A DNA stretch of 64,000 nt from Nonomuraea zeae (GCF_005889725.1 NZ_VCKX01000005.1:49721-113720); one strand, 5' to 3'; counted from the first letter of the stretch, positions 26,035 to 34,937 are shown. Numbers and translations are program-made. Notes: generated from the sequence alone by a model not told the origin.

Positions 26035-26060
26035 GCGGGCGTGCTCCTCGCCGGGAACGC

Positions 26061-27056
26061 TCAACTCAGCACACCTCCGAGCGGTTGCAGCCTGCGCGAA
26101 CGCAGGAAATCGTCGAAGGCGGCCGCGGTCGTGAACTTGGGCTTCCAGCCGAGCGACGCCTCCAGCCTCGCGGTGTCGACCGCGCGGCCGTAACACATCA
26201 GCCTGACCTGCTCGGGTGAGTATTCGACCAGCCCGACCCGGCGCACGGCGTTGCCGAGCACCTTGAAGGCGGGCGAGAACAGCGGCAGCGAGAACCGCCC
26301 GGCCCGTCTGACGCACTGGGACAGCAGCAACACGCCCGCCCCGGCCACGTTGAACGTGCCGGGGTGATCTTCGGTGGCCATCCGGCGCAGCACCTCGACC
26401 GCGTCGTCCTCGTGGACGAACTGCAGCCTCGGGTCGAAGCCGAGCACGGTCGGCAGCACCGGCTGGGTGAAGTAACGCGTCAGCGGCGAATCGACGCCGG
26501 GACCCATGAAGTTGGCGAACCGCAGCAACGACACCGTCACGTCAGGACGACGGCGCGCGAAGCCCCGCACGTAGCCCTCGACCTCGACCGAGTCCTTGGC
26601 ATAGCCGTGGCTTGGGCTGTCGTGCGGCTCCAGCTCTTCAGTGAACACCGCTGGATCCCTCGGCGACGAGCCGTAGACGGCGGTGGTGGAGCGCACCACC
26701 ACGCGCCGCACGGTCGCCGACCGCTGGCAGGCACCGAGCAGCTGCATGGTGCCGATGACGTTGTGCTCCTTCATGGCCGCCCTGCCACCGCTCCTCGTCG
26801 GAGCGCTGACCAGGCTCATGTGCACAACGGTGTCGATGTCCGCGGCCGCGATCACCTGAGCGATGTCGGGGCTGCGCAGATCCACCCGGACGAACTCCGT
26901 CCGGCCGAGAGAGATGCCGCCATCTCGCGTCAACGAGGGGGGCGGCACGGTGTCCACTCCAATAACGCGGCTGATGTCCGGGTCCGCCGCCAGAACGCTC
27001 GCCACCCGGGCGCCTATGTGGCGCGAGACCCCGGTGACAAGCACGGTGTGGGTCAT
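26061..27056 (-). CDS. NAD-dependent epimerase/dehydratase family protein
   Basis: A 331-residue extended SDR. The N-terminal TGVSRHIGARVASVLA is a modified TGxxGxxG dinucleotide motif (His in place of the usual Gly/Phe region). STTAVYGSSPRD and GYAKDSVEVEGY supply the Ser and Tyr-x3-Lys residues. ATG 27056 was chosen because it begins directly at the first beta strand. The gene is 22 bp downstream of the bS22 gene. Sugar-nucleotide or lipid-linked substrates are typical; the actual one is unknown. Confidence 0.85.
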   Translation of the reverse strand: MTHTVLVTGVSRHIGARVASVLAADPDISRVIGVDTVPPPSLTRDGGISLGRTEFVRVDLRSPDIAQVIAAADIDTVVHMSLVSAPTRSGGRAAMKEHNVIGTMQLLGACQRSATVRRVVVRSTTAVYGSSPRDPAVFTEELEPHDSPSHGYAKDSVEVEGYVRGFARRRPDVTVSLLRFANFMGPGVDSPLTRYFTQPVLPTVLGFDPRLQFVHEDDAVEVLRRMATEDHPGTFNVAGAGVLLLSQCVRRAGRFSLPLFSPAFKVLGNAVRRVGLVEYSPEQVRLMCYGRAVDTARLEASLGWKPKFTTAAAFDDFLRSRRLQPLGGVLS

Positions 27057-27078
27057 CAGCGCCTCACAGCTGCGTTGG

Positions 27079-27177
27079 TTACTTCTTGTTACGCCGCTGG
27101 ATGCGCGTCTTCTTGAGCAGCTTGCGGTGCTTCTTCTTAGCCATCCGCTTGCGGCGCTTCTTGATGACAGAGCCCAC
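27079..27177 (-). CDS. Small ribosomal protein bS22 (AURKAIP1/COX24 domain)
   Basis: A 32-residue, extremely basic peptide ([20 protein letters not shown] at the start, ending TRIQRRNKK) encoded from GTG 27177 to TAA. This is the highly conserved actinobacterial bS22 protein of the 30S subunit, which is often missed because of its size. A GGGGG-type RBS precedes the GTG. It lies immediately upstream of the epimerase gene, as in other actinomycetes. Confidence 0.92.
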   Translation of the reverse strand: MGSVIKKRRKRMAKKKHRKLLKKTRIQRRNKK

Positions 27178-27279
27178 GGGACCCCCAGGTACTGATAGCA
27201 CGTCTGATCGGAGTGCGAGCGCACACCGGGTCACAGACTACCGGCGATCCACGGTAGATCGCCCCACCGGGGGGTGAGT

Positions 27280-27306
27280 GCCCGGTCGCGTCTGTGGCGA
27301 CCGGGC
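27280..27306. terminator. Hairpin downstream of the BldC-like HTH gene
   Basis: Perfect 10-bp arms GCCCGGTCGC and GCGACCGGGC around a 7-nt loop, 44 bp after the end of the minus-strand HTH gene and before the bS22 promoter region. Most likely a factor-independent terminator for the HTH gene. Confidence 0.65.
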
Positions 27307-27350
27307 CTCTCCCGCGACAGCATTCACGACATGGCTCTTATGTCGCTACT

Positions 27351-27554
27351 TCAACCTGCCTCGATGTAGGCCTCCCGCAGATAGTCGTGTACCGCCTGCT
27401 CAGGCACCCTGAACGACCGGCCGACTCGGATGGCCGGCAGCTCGCCAGAGTGGACGAGCCGGTACACCGTCATCTTGGACACCCTCATGACCGTCGCCAC
27501 TTCCGCTACGGTCAGGAACTTCACCTCGCTGAGAGGTCTTTCGCCTGCACCCAT
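27351..27554 (-). CDS. BldC-like/excisionase-type helix-turn-helix protein
   Basis: A 67-residue MerR-like winged-helix protein: FLTVAEVATVMRVSKMTVYRL, then LPAIRVGRSFRVPEQAVHDYL. It is similar in size and fold to BldC. ATG 27554 was chosen because GGAAGAGG lies 6 nt upstream. From gene order it may correspond to the BldD-target regulator (bdtA) near bldN in Streptomyces, but that identity is not certain. There is no phage or integrase gene nearby, so it is a chromosomal regulator rather than an excisionase. Confidence 0.85.
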   Translation of the reverse strand: MGAGERPLSEVKFLTVAEVATVMRVSKMTVYRLVHSGELPAIRVGRSFRVPEQAVHDYLREAYIEAG

Positions 27555-27866
27555 CGGACGCCTCTTCCGCACGTGTTTCCGGGTTATCCCCACTGGTGCC
27601 ATTGCTCACGCACGTGTACTGCCGTCAGCGTAAGTCGGGACTCCGAGTGCGCAAACCCCCTATTTTCTCAGTTGACGGAGCCACCTGTCAGCCGAACCAG
27701 CGAAATCGCTGGCCAGCAGCCGGGCCGAGCACCGCACTTGGACGTTGGAACTGTCCAAGTTGCCACACATAAGAGTCGCCGGAGGGCCGTCAAAAGTTGG
27801 CAAAGGGACAGCGAGCCTCTTGGAATGCAGGCGCGAAAAGACGGTATGCGGATGACCGAATCGAAC

Positions 27867-28649
27867 TCAAAGGGCTCGTGTGACGAGTGTGACCAGTCTC
27901 TCGGTCAACGGAGCGTAATAACGCGGTAGCACGTTGTCGTCGAGAGGCACGACCACCTCAATTTTGCCTTCCGCCTCTCCGACGAAGAGCCCGGGGTCGT
28001 TGCAGTCGGCGAACGCCACCGTCTGCACACCGGCCTCTCCCGCCGCTCCCGCCCAGCCGTGGTCGGCGATCACGAGGTCCGGGAGGTCCCCGTCGAGCTC
28101 GTCGAGCATGTGGCGCATCGGGTCGGAGTCGTGGGTGTGCACGAAGCCGCCCTTGTCGTCGAGCATCGCGACGTCCTGGAGATAGCGGATCCGGCGCGGG
28201 CGACCGAAACCCGACCCCGCGTACGTCCAGCCCTCCCCCGGCGTCAGCAGCCGGGCGCCACGCTCGGCGCAGAGCCTGGCCAGCGGCAGGTGGACGGCCA
28301 GCAGCCCGGTCGGGTGCCCGGTCGCGAACAGGATGCGCGGGCTCTGCCGCGCCAGCACGGCCGCGATGCGCTCCGCCATGGCGTCGAGCGCGTCGATCGT
28401 CAGGTCGGGGTCGATGGTGTCCTGGCCCCACCGGTGGCCCGGGTCGGCGACCACCCCGGCGGACTTGACCATCAGCGCCAGGATGTCGCGGTAGGACCAG
28501 GGCTGGTCGAAGCTCAGCCCCAGCCGGTAGTAGGCGTCGCCGTTGGCCAGCGAGCTGTAGTGGTCGAGGTTGTTCTCGCGCGAGGTCGCGACGTCGCCGG
28601 CGATGCGGCTGTGGACAAGGTGCTCGCGGAGTTGATCGCGGCTCAGCAC
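27867..28649 (-). CDS. Conserved actinobacterial protein, putative phosphatase
   Basis: A 260-residue protein without membrane segments. Conserved-looking stretches are ATGHPTGLLAVHLPLARL, DKGGFVHTHDSDPMRHML and LVIADHGWAGAAGEAG, rich in His/Asp pairs that could bind metal. Homologues in actinomycete genomes are commonly labelled phosphatase, but I cannot identify a known catalytic signature. It starts 14 bp after the acuC stop, so the two are probably co-transcribed, and their function may be linked. Confidence 0.65.
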   Translation of the reverse strand: MLSRDQLREHLVHSRIAGDVATSRENNLDHYSSLANGDAYYRLGLSFDQPWSYRDILALMVKSAGVVADPGHRWGQDTIDPDLTIDALDAMAERIAAVLARQSPRILFATGHPTGLLAVHLPLARLCAERGARLLTPGEGWTYAGSGFGRPRRIRYLQDVAMLDDKGGFVHTHDSDPMRHMLDELDGDLPDLVIADHGWAGAAGEAGVQTVAFADCNDPGLFVGEAEGKIEVVVPLDDNVLPRYYAPLTERLVTLVTRAL

Positions 28650-28663
28650 AAGCTTCTTCCTTG

Positions 28664-29827
28664 CTAGGGCATGGGATCGAGGCCGTGCAGGGGGAACACC
28701 GCGTGCCGGGTCGCCATGACCGCACGGTCAATGGGGTCCGCTGGGTCATAACCACCGGACAGGTCACGAAATTCCGGAATGCGGCCGTCGGTCATCGTGA
28801 GCGGGGGCGTCTCGCCCGTACGCTCCCTGACGAACCTGCGCCACCCCTCGCCCGTCGGCGTGGCCGGATCGATCGGGTGGCCCGCCAGCTCGGCGATGAG
28901 GTGCGTCCACGCTCTGGGCACCACCTGCACGAGCTCGTAGCCGCCGCCCCCGGTCGCGATCCAGCGCCCGCCGGCCGTCTCGTGGGCCAGCCGGTGCAGG
29001 GCCGCGTAGGCGGCGCGCTGGCCGTCGACGCTGAGCATCAGGTTGGCGAGCGGGTCGAGCGCGTGGCTGTCGCAGCCGTGCTGGGTCACCAGGATCTCGG
29101 GCCGGAACTCGCGCAGCAGCGGCGGCACGACCGCGTGGAAGGCCCGCAGCCAGCCGGAGTCGCCGCAACCGGCCGGGAGCGCCACGTTGACGGCCGATCC
29201 CTCCGCGCCGGTCTCCTCGGGGAAGCCGGTGCCGGGGAACAGCGTGCGCGGGCTCTCGTGCAGGCTGATCGTCAGGACGCGCGGGTCGTCGTAGAACACG
29301 GTCTGTACGCCGTCACCGTGGTGCACGTCGACGTCCACGTACGCGATCCGGCCCACCCCCTGCTCCAGCAGCCAGGCGATGGCCAGCGCGGGGTCGTTGT
29401 AGACGCAGAATCCGCTGGCCGCGGCCGGCATCGCGTGGTGCAGCCCGCCCGCGACGTTGATCGCGTGCTCGGCGGCGCCCTCCCAGACGGCCCTTGCGGC
29501 GGCCAGTGACGCGCCGGCGATGAGCGCGGAGGCGTCGTGCACGCCCTTGAACGCGGGGTTGTCGGTGGTGCCGAGCCCCGCCATGAGGTCGGGGCGGCCG
29601 TCGGCGGAGACCCGCTTCACGGCCTCGATGTAGCCGCGCTCGTGCACCAGGCGCAGCTCGTCGTCGGTGGCGGGCGCGCAGCCGGCCAGCTCGACCTTGT
29701 CGAGGACGCCGAGGTCGCGGGCGAGCGCCATGGTCAGCTCGACCCGGACGGGAGCCAGGGGATGGCTTGGGCCGAAATCATAGGAGGTGAGAGCGTCGTC
29801 CCAGATCACCCGTGCCGACCGGCTCAT
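28664..29827 (-). CDS. acuC: AcuC-type histone-deacetylase-family protein
   Basis: A 387-residue arginase/deacetylase-fold enzyme. The zinc and catalytic motifs are AGGLHHAMPA, YVDVDVHHGDGVQ and FPGTGFPEETG, with ATGGGGYEL near the C-terminus. In Bacillus, AcuC deacetylates and activates acetyl-CoA synthetase, and a role in reversing lysine acetylation is likely here. First gene of a two-gene unit with the putative phosphatase. Confidence 0.9.
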   Translation of the reverse strand: MSRSARVIWDDALTSYDFGPSHPLAPVRVELTMALARDLGVLDKVELAGCAPATDDELRLVHERGYIEAVKRVSADGRPDLMAGLGTTDNPAFKGVHDASALIAGASLAAARAVWEGAAEHAINVAGGLHHAMPAAASGFCVYNDPALAIAWLLEQGVGRIAYVDVDVHHGDGVQTVFYDDPRVLTISLHESPRTLFPGTGFPEETGAEGSAVNVALPAGCGDSGWLRAFHAVVPPLLREFRPEILVTQHGCDSHALDPLANLMLSVDGQRAAYAALHRLAHETAGGRWIATGGGGYELVQVVPRAWTHLIAELAGHPIDPATPTGEGWRRFVRERTGETPPLTMTDGRIPEFRDLSGGYDPADPIDRAVMATRHAVFPLHGLDPMP

Positions 29828-29955
29828 GCCAACCCCTCCACGTGCTGCCTCGCCTTGCGCCGACGTTACCGCAGCGCAGACAACCCGTTGTAGCCCGGGA
29901 TCAACGAGCGAAAACCTGGCGAATATTCTGATATTTCGTGGCTTAGTGTTTTAGC

Positions 29956-31083
29956 GTGCGCCCGGCACGAGCCCCCATCCGGATCATCCGATTCTTCCAG
30001 CGGCCCAGGGTCTTCGACACGACGCTGGTGATCGTGCTCAGCGTCCCCGCCGTCATCGGCCTGGCCGCCGTGCTCCTCATGGGCCAGGCGGTCACCGCCT
30101 GGGGCGCGGCGTCGTACCTGGCGGGCATGGCGTGCCTGCTCGTCCGGCGCACCCGGCCGGTCCTCGTCATGGCACTGGTGGCGGCGATCGACGCCACGGC
30201 GCTGGCCACCGGGGTCTCGCAGAGCATCAACGTGCCCGCGGCCGTCGCGCTGTACAGCATCGGCCGCTTCACCAACGGCCGCCGTACCGTGGCCGCCACC
30301 CTCGCCGCCTTCACCGCCTACGCGACGGTGCTCGAACTGGCCAGGCCGGCCACGGGCGGCTGGGTGGTGGCGCTGTTCTCCGTGGGCGTGCCCGTGGGCC
30401 TCGGGCAGCTCGTACGCCTCAGGGCCGAGCTGAACGAGCGCGGCCGGCGCGAGATCGCCGAGGCCGCGGTCCGCGCCGAGCGGCGGCGGATCGCCAGGGA
30501 GCTGCACGACGTGGTCGCCCATCACATCACCGTGATCAACGCCCTGGTCGGCGGCGCGCGGGCGACGCTCCCGCCGGAGCTGACGGCCGGCCGCGAGGCG
30601 CTGGAGAGCGCCGAGCAGACCGCCCGCCAGGCCATGTCGGAGATGCGCCGCCTGCTGGACGTGCTCAGGGCCGACAGCGACGAGGGGCCGGACGCGGCGA
30701 CGGGGGTGGGCGCCGACCGGCTGCCCGCGCTCGTGCGCGAGGCCGGGAACGCGGGGCTGCCCGCCAGCCTGACCGTGACCGGCGAGCCCGTCGAGCTACC
30801 CGCCGCCGTGGATCACGCGGTCTACCGGATCGTGCAGGAGGCGCTGACCAACACCCGCAAGCACGCGGTCAGCGCCAGGGCCAGCGTCCGCCTGGCCTAC
30901 GAGCCCGCGGCCGTGGAGGTCGAGGTGGTCGACGACGGCCTGGCCAAGGACGGCGGCCCGCCGGGGTTCGGGCTCGGCGGCATGGCCGAGCGGGTCGCGC
31001 TGTGCGGCGGCCACCTGTCCACCGGTCCCCGCCCAGAAGGAGGCTTCCGCGTGCACGCCCGTCTTCCCCTGGAGCAGCCATGA
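29956..31083 (+). CDS. Sensor histidine kinase (HisKA_3 type)
   Basis: A 375-residue kinase with about five to six N-terminal membrane helices (about 25-150) and no extracellular sensor domain, as in intramembrane-sensing kinases. The H-box is RELHDVVAHHITVINALV (His 184). The ATPase domain has a partner N-box (IVQEALTNTRKHA) and G-box (GFGLGGMAERV). The ABC genes that follow suggest it detects membrane-active compounds. It overlaps the response regulator by 4 nt (ATGA). Confidence 0.9.
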   Translation: MRPARAPIRIIRFFQRPRVFDTTLVIVLSVPAVIGLAAVLLMGQAVTAWGAASYLAGMACLLVRRTRPVLVMALVAAIDATALATGVSQSINVPAAVALYSIGRFTNGRRTVAATLAAFTAYATVLELARPATGGWVVALFSVGVPVGLGQLVRLRAELNERGRREIAEAAVRAERRRIARELHDVVAHHITVINALVGGARATLPPELTAGREALESAEQTARQAMSEMRRLLDVLRADSDEGPDAATGVGADRLPALVREAGNAGLPASLTVTGEPVELPAAVDHAVYRIVQEALTNTRKHAVSARASVRLAYEPAAVEVEVVDDGLAKDGGPPGFGLGGMAERVALCGGHLSTGPRPEGGFRVHARLPLEQP

Positions 31084-31748
31084 TCCGGATCCTGCTGGCC
31101 GACGACCACCAGCTGGTGCGCAAGGGCTTCCGGCTGATGCTCGACGCGCAACCCGACCTGGACGTGGTCGGCGAGGCGGGCGACGGCGCGCAGGCGGTGG
31201 ACCTGAGCCGGCGGCTGCGGCCCGACGTGGTGCTGATGGACCTGCACATGCCGGGGCTGGACGGGGTGCGCGCGACCGAGCTGATCACCGCCGAGCTGCC
31301 GGAGGTGCGGGTGCTCGCGCTGAGCACGTTCGACCTGGACGAGAACGTGGTCGCGGCGCTGCGGGCCGGCGCCGACGGCTTCCTGCCCAAGGACGTCTCC
31401 CCCGAGGAGCTGATCGAGGGCGTACGCGTGGTGCACCGGGGCGAGTCGGCCGTCGCGCCGCGCCTGCTGACCCGGCTGATCGGCACGTTCGTCCGCACGC
31501 CTGGCCCCAAGGCGGTGCCCGCCGAACTGGCCGAGCTGACCGAGCGGGAGCGGCAGATCCTCGTGCTGATCGCCCGTGGCCGCTCGAACGCCGAGATCTC
31601 CGCCGAGCTGGCCGTCTCCCCTTCGACCGTCAAGAACCACGTCACGAGCCTGTTCGCCAAGATCGGCGTCAGGGACCGGGCCCAGGCCGTGATCGTCGCC
31701 TACGAGGCGGCGCTGATCGAGCCCGGTCTGATCCGACCTGGAGAGTAG
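31080..31748 (+). CDS. NarL/FixJ-family response regulator
   Basis: A 222-residue protein. The receiver domain has LLADDHQLVRKG (acidic Asp 8/9) and phospho-acceptor Asp 54 in VLMDLHMPGLDG. The LuxR-type HTH (about 155-215) reads ELTERERQILVLIARGRSNAEISAELAVSPSTVKNHVTSLFAKIGVRDR. It is coupled to the kinase and probably activates the downstream ABC exporter genes, 81 bp away. Confidence 0.92.
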   Translation: MIRILLADDHQLVRKGFRLMLDAQPDLDVVGEAGDGAQAVDLSRRLRPDVVLMDLHMPGLDGVRATELITAELPEVRVLALSTFDLDENVVAALRAGADGFLPKDVSPEELIEGVRVVHRGESAVAPRLLTRLIGTFVRTPGPKAVPAELAELTERERQILVLIARGRSNAEISAELAVSPSTVKNHVTSLFAKIGVRDRAQAVIVAYEAALIEPGLIRPGE

Positions 31749-31829
31749 GAGCACGGTCCTAGATCGGCTCGTACGAGACGGTCCTCGCGCAGGAAGAAAC
31801 CGCGCCCGCGCGACGGCACGCTTGACCGC

Positions 31830-32720
31830 ATGACCGCGATTCGAGCAACGAACCTGAGCAAGCGATACGGCGGCACCGTCGCGGTGTCGGATCTGTCGTT
31901 CGACGTCGAGCCCGGTCAGGTGACCGGATTCCTCGGGCCGAACGGTGCGGGCAAATCCACCACCATGCGAATGGTCCTCGGGCTCGACCGGCCCTCCGGC
32001 GGGTCGGTGCTGGTGGACGGGCAGGCGTACGAGGAGCTGCGGCACCCGCTGCGCAAGGTGGGCGCGCTGCTGGACGCCAAGGCCGTGCACGGCGGGCGCA
32101 GCGCCCGCAACCACCTGCTGGCCATCGCCCAGAGCAACGGCATCCCGGACGCCCGGGTGGGTGAGGTGCTGGAGACGGTGGGCCTGAGCGCGGTGGCCAG
32201 GCGACGGGTCGGCGGGTTCTCGCTGGGCATGGCGCAGCGGCTGGGCATCGCCGCCGCGCTGCTCGGCGATCCGGAGATCCTGATGTTCGACGAGCCCGTC
32301 AACGGGCTCGACCCGGACGGCATCCTGTGGATCCGCACGCTCATGCGCAAGCTCGCCGCGGAGGGGCGCACGGTGTTCGTCTCCAGCCACCTGATGAGCG
32401 AGATGGCCCAGACCGCCGACCATCTGATCGTGATCGGCAAGGGGCGGCTCATCGCCGACACGAGCGTGAGCGAGTTCATCGGGCGCAGCTCGCAGGGGTA
32501 CGTACGAGTGCGCTCGCCCAGGCTGGCCGAGGTGGCCGAGCTGGTCAAGGTGGGCGAGCTGCACCCCGATCACCTGCGGGTGACCGCCATGGACACGCTG
32601 GAGATCGGCACGCTCACCGCGCGGGCCGGGATCCCGCTGGAGGAGCTGACGTTCGTGCAGCCCTCGCTCGAAGCGGCCTACATGGAGCTGACCAAGGACA
32701 GCCTGGAGTTCTCGTCATGA
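31830..32720 (+). CDS. ABC transporter ATP-binding protein (BcrA/DrrA-like)
   Basis: A 296-residue ATPase: Walker A GPNGAGKS, signature FSLGMAQRLGIAAALL, Walker B ILMFDEPVNGLD and H-loop VFVSSHLM. The C-terminal ~70 residues are the extension seen in antibiotic and bacteriocin exporters. It is coupled to the permease by ATGA. With the two-component system upstream it forms a detect-and-export module. Confidence 0.92.
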   Translation: MTAIRATNLSKRYGGTVAVSDLSFDVEPGQVTGFLGPNGAGKSTTMRMVLGLDRPSGGSVLVDGQAYEELRHPLRKVGALLDAKAVHGGRSARNHLLAIAQSNGIPDARVGEVLETVGLSAVARRRVGGFSLGMAQRLGIAAALLGDPEILMFDEPVNGLDPDGILWIRTLMRKLAAEGRTVFVSSHLMSEMAQTADHLIVIGKGRLIADTSVSEFIGRSSQGYVRVRSPRLAEVAELVKVGELHPDHLRVTAMDTLEIGTLTARAGIPLEELTFVQPSLEAAYMELTKDSLEFSS

Positions 32721-33457
32721 CACACATCCTCAGGTCCGAATGGACCAAGATCCGCTCGGTCCGCTCCACGGTGTGGACGCTGGCCGTCACGGCGCTGCTG
32801 ATGCTGGGCCTGGCCATCCTGATCTCCGTCGCGGCCAAGAGCTCGGCCGACGGGCCTATCCCCGCCGCCCAGGCCGTCGCGCTCGGCACGGCAGGGACCA
32901 TGTTCGCGCAGCTGTCCATCGCCACGCTGGGCGTGCTGGTGATCTCCAGCGAGTACCGCACGGGCGGGATCCGCACCTCGCTGATGGCCGTGCCCAAGCG
33001 GATGCGCCTGCTGACCGGCAAGGTCGTGGTGTTCACCGTGACGTCGTTCGCCGTCTCCACGCTCGCCGCGGCGGCCTCGATCGCCGCCGCGCTGCTCGTC
33101 ATCCAGCCGGCCGCCCTCGACCTGGCCGACGTGGTGCGGACGGTGTTCGGAACCGGCCTCTACCTCACCGCGTGCGGCCTGTTCGGGCTGGCGCTCGGCA
33201 CGGCCGTCCGGCACACGCCCGGCGCGATCGTGGCGGCCATCGCGCTGATGCTGGTCCTGCCCCAGCTCGCGTCCGTGCTCCCGGGGCAGTGGGGCAAGAC
33301 CGTCAACGACTACTTCACCACCAACGCCGGCATGCTGGTGGTGAACCCCCAAAGTGACAGCGCGCTCGGGCCGTGGAGCGGGTTCGGCGTCTACCTCGCC
33401 TGGGTGGCCGTCGCCATGCTCGCGGGAGCGGTGCTGATGAAGCGCCGGGACGCCTGA
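32717..33457 (+). CDS. ABC transporter permease (ABC-2 type)
   Basis: A 246-residue protein with six membrane helices. It starts MTHILRSEWTKIRSVRSTVW, the typical N-terminus of ABC-2 permeases of this class, with the conserved ISSEYRTGGIRTSL loop after the second helix. It partners the preceding ATPase. The stop is followed by a possible terminator hairpin. Confidence 0.9.
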   Translation: MTHILRSEWTKIRSVRSTVWTLAVTALLMLGLAILISVAAKSSADGPIPAAQAVALGTAGTMFAQLSIATLGVLVISSEYRTGGIRTSLMAVPKRMRLLTGKVVVFTVTSFAVSTLAAAASIAAALLVIQPAALDLADVVRTVFGTGLYLTACGLFGLALGTAVRHTPGAIVAAIALMLVLPQLASVLPGQWGKTVNDYFTTNAGMLVVNPQSDSALGPWSGFGVYLAWVAVAMLAGAVLMKRRDA

Positions 33458-33475
33458 GCCTCACGGTGAGCGCCT

Positions 33476-33509
33476 GGGAGCCCGCTCTGTGGCGAAGGGC
33501 ACGGCTCCC
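33476..33509. terminator. Possible bidirectional terminator
   Basis: Arms GGGAGCC (33476-33482) and GGCTCCC (33503-33509) around a 20-nt loop, in the 55-bp gap between the convergent permease genes. Modest stem and long loop, so only a tentative call. Confidence 0.4.
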
Positions 33510-33512
33510 GGC

Positions 33513-34697
33513 TCACTCGGCGCGGAGGGCGATGACCGGGTCCAGCCGGCCCGCCCGCCGCGCCGGCGCCACGCCGAAGAACATCCCGACCGCCGCCGAC
33601 ACCCCGAAGGCCAGCGCGATCGACCACCAGGTGATCGACGCGGGCACCTCGGTGAGCGCCGCGATGGCCAGCGCGCCCCCGACCCCCAGCACGATCCCGA
33701 CGAGCCCGCCGATCGTCGTCAGCAGCACCGCCTCGATCAGGAACTGCGCCAGGATGTCCCGCTGCCTGGCCCCGAGCGCCTTGCGCAGCCCGATCTCGCG
33801 GGTGCGCTCGCGCACGCTGACCAGCATGATGTTCGACACGCCCACGCCGCCGACCAGCAGCGAGATCCCCGCGATGGCGGCGAGCACGCCGGTGAGCATG
33901 CCCAGCACGCTGCCGATCGTGCCGAGCAGCGCGGTCTGCGTCACCGCCGAGAACTGCTCGCCCGGATAGCGGGCCCGCAGCGCCGCCGTGACCTTGTCCG
34001 ACAGCGGGTCGATCTCGTCGGGTCCGGACGCGCCGACCGCGAGCCCGTTGATCCGCTCGATCCCGAACAGCCGCTGCGCCGTCGTCACCGGGATGTGGAT
34101 CTCCTGGTCGCGGGACAGCCCGAACGCCTGGCCGACCGTCGCGTACACGCCCACGACCCGGAACCTCGCCCCGGACACCGTCACCTGACGCCCGATCGGG
34201 TCGAGATCGCCGAAGAGCCGGTCGGCCACCTCGGAGCCCAGGACGGCGACCCTGCGCCGGGTGTCCACGTCGGTCTCGCTCAGCGGGCGGCCCTTCTCCA
34301 CGGGCCGCTCGAAGATGTTGACCAGGTTCTGGTCGGTGCCGATCACCGTGACGAACGCCTCGACCCGGCCGACGCGTACGGTCTCGCCCGACTGCAGCGA
34401 GACCGTCACCTTCGACGGATCGCCCACCACGCGCCGGACGTACGCCACGTCGGCCATGCCCAGCTTGCTCTGCGTGGGGGCCGCACCCAGGCTGATGCGG
34501 CCGGGGACGACCAGGATGATGTTCGTGCCGAGGCCGGAGATCTGCCGCTCGATCTCGTCCTTCGCCCCGGTGCCGATGGCCACCAGGATCACCACGGCCA
34601 GCACGCCGATGATGACGCCGAGCATGGTCAGCGCGCTGCGCAGCCGATTGACCCGCAACGCCTCCAGAGCCATCACCAGCGCTTCGGCTGTGTTCAT
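33513..34697 (-). CDS. MacB-like ABC transporter permease (FtsX domain)
   Basis: A 394-residue protein. An N-terminal helix (about 18-42: RLRSALTMLGVIIGVLAVVILVAIGTG) is followed by a MacB periplasmic-core-type domain (about 45-240) and three C-terminal helices of the FtsX domain (LLVGGVGVSNIMLVSVRERTREIGLRKALGA). It is the membrane part of a tripartite-like exporter with the two genes upstream. Its ATG overlaps the stop of a 73-codon ORF formed by tandem repeats (ATGA), and it has a GGAGGGAGG RBS. Confidence 0.92.
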   Translation of the reverse strand: MNTAEALVMALEALRVNRLRSALTMLGVIIGVLAVVILVAIGTGAKDEIERQISGLGTNIILVVPGRISLGAAPTQSKLGMADVAYVRRVVGDPSKVTVSLQSGETVRVGRVEAFVTVIGTDQNLVNIFERPVEKGRPLSETDVDTRRRVAVLGSEVADRLFGDLDPIGRQVTVSGARFRVVGVYATVGQAFGLSRDQEIHIPVTTAQRLFGIERINGLAVGASGPDEIDPLSDKVTAALRARYPGEQFSAVTQTALLGTIGSVLGMLTGVLAAIAGISLLVGGVGVSNIMLVSVRERTREIGLRKALGARQRDILAQFLIEAVLLTTIGGLVGIVLGVGGALAIAALTEVPASITWWSIALAFGVSAAVGMFFGVAPARRAGRLDPVIALRAE

Positions 34698-34915
34698 GGC
34701 CTCCCTCCGGTCGGCGGGCTCGGTCGCCTCACGCCGCCGCCTTCCCCCGCTCTGGTCGCTCCGCTCCCGCCACTCCTCCAGACGACGCCACTGCTGTGCC
34801 CATGGCCTCTGCTGCGCAGAGGCGGGCTCGGTCGCCTCACGCCGCCGCCTTCCCCCGCTCTGGTCGCTCCGCTCCCGCCACTCCTCCAGACGACGCCACT
34901 CCCTCGCGCGTTCAT
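34694..34915 (-). CDS. Repeat-derived ORF between ATPase and permease genes
   Basis: A 73-codon ORF with a strong RBS (GGAGGGAGG) and a start, MNA, copied from the permease start region. It contains two copies of a Gly/Arg/Ser-rich peptide (GVVWRSGGSGATRAGEGGG) and ends in an ATGA overlap with the permease. It looks like a by-product of the tandem duplication at 34695-34937 rather than a folded protein, but it may be translated and affect permease synthesis. Confidence 0.3.
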   Translation of the reverse strand: MNARGSGVVWRSGGSGATRAGEGGGVRRPSPPLRSRGHGHSSGVVWRSGGSGATRAGEGGGVRRPSPPTGGRP

Positions 34916-34934
34916 GGCCTCCCTCCGGTCGGCG
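34695..34934. repeat. Tandem repeats of about 106-112 bp, each starting at a CATGGCCTC block
   Basis: Unit 1 is 34695-34800, unit 2 is 34801-34912, and a partial third unit starts at 34913. An 80-bp core is identical in 34713-34792 and 34821-34900. A 24-bp block containing the permease RBS and start (34693-34716) is repeated at 34911-34934. On the minus strand each unit therefore carries a GAGGCCATG start context. It lies exactly between the ATPase and permease of one operon. Confidence 0.92.
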
Positions 34935-34937
34935 AGC

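Noticed and set aside
27351..27554. HTH gene considered as a phage excisionase
   Set aside because: No integrase, att site or phage gene is nearby. Gene order and similarity to BldC favour a chromosomal regulator.
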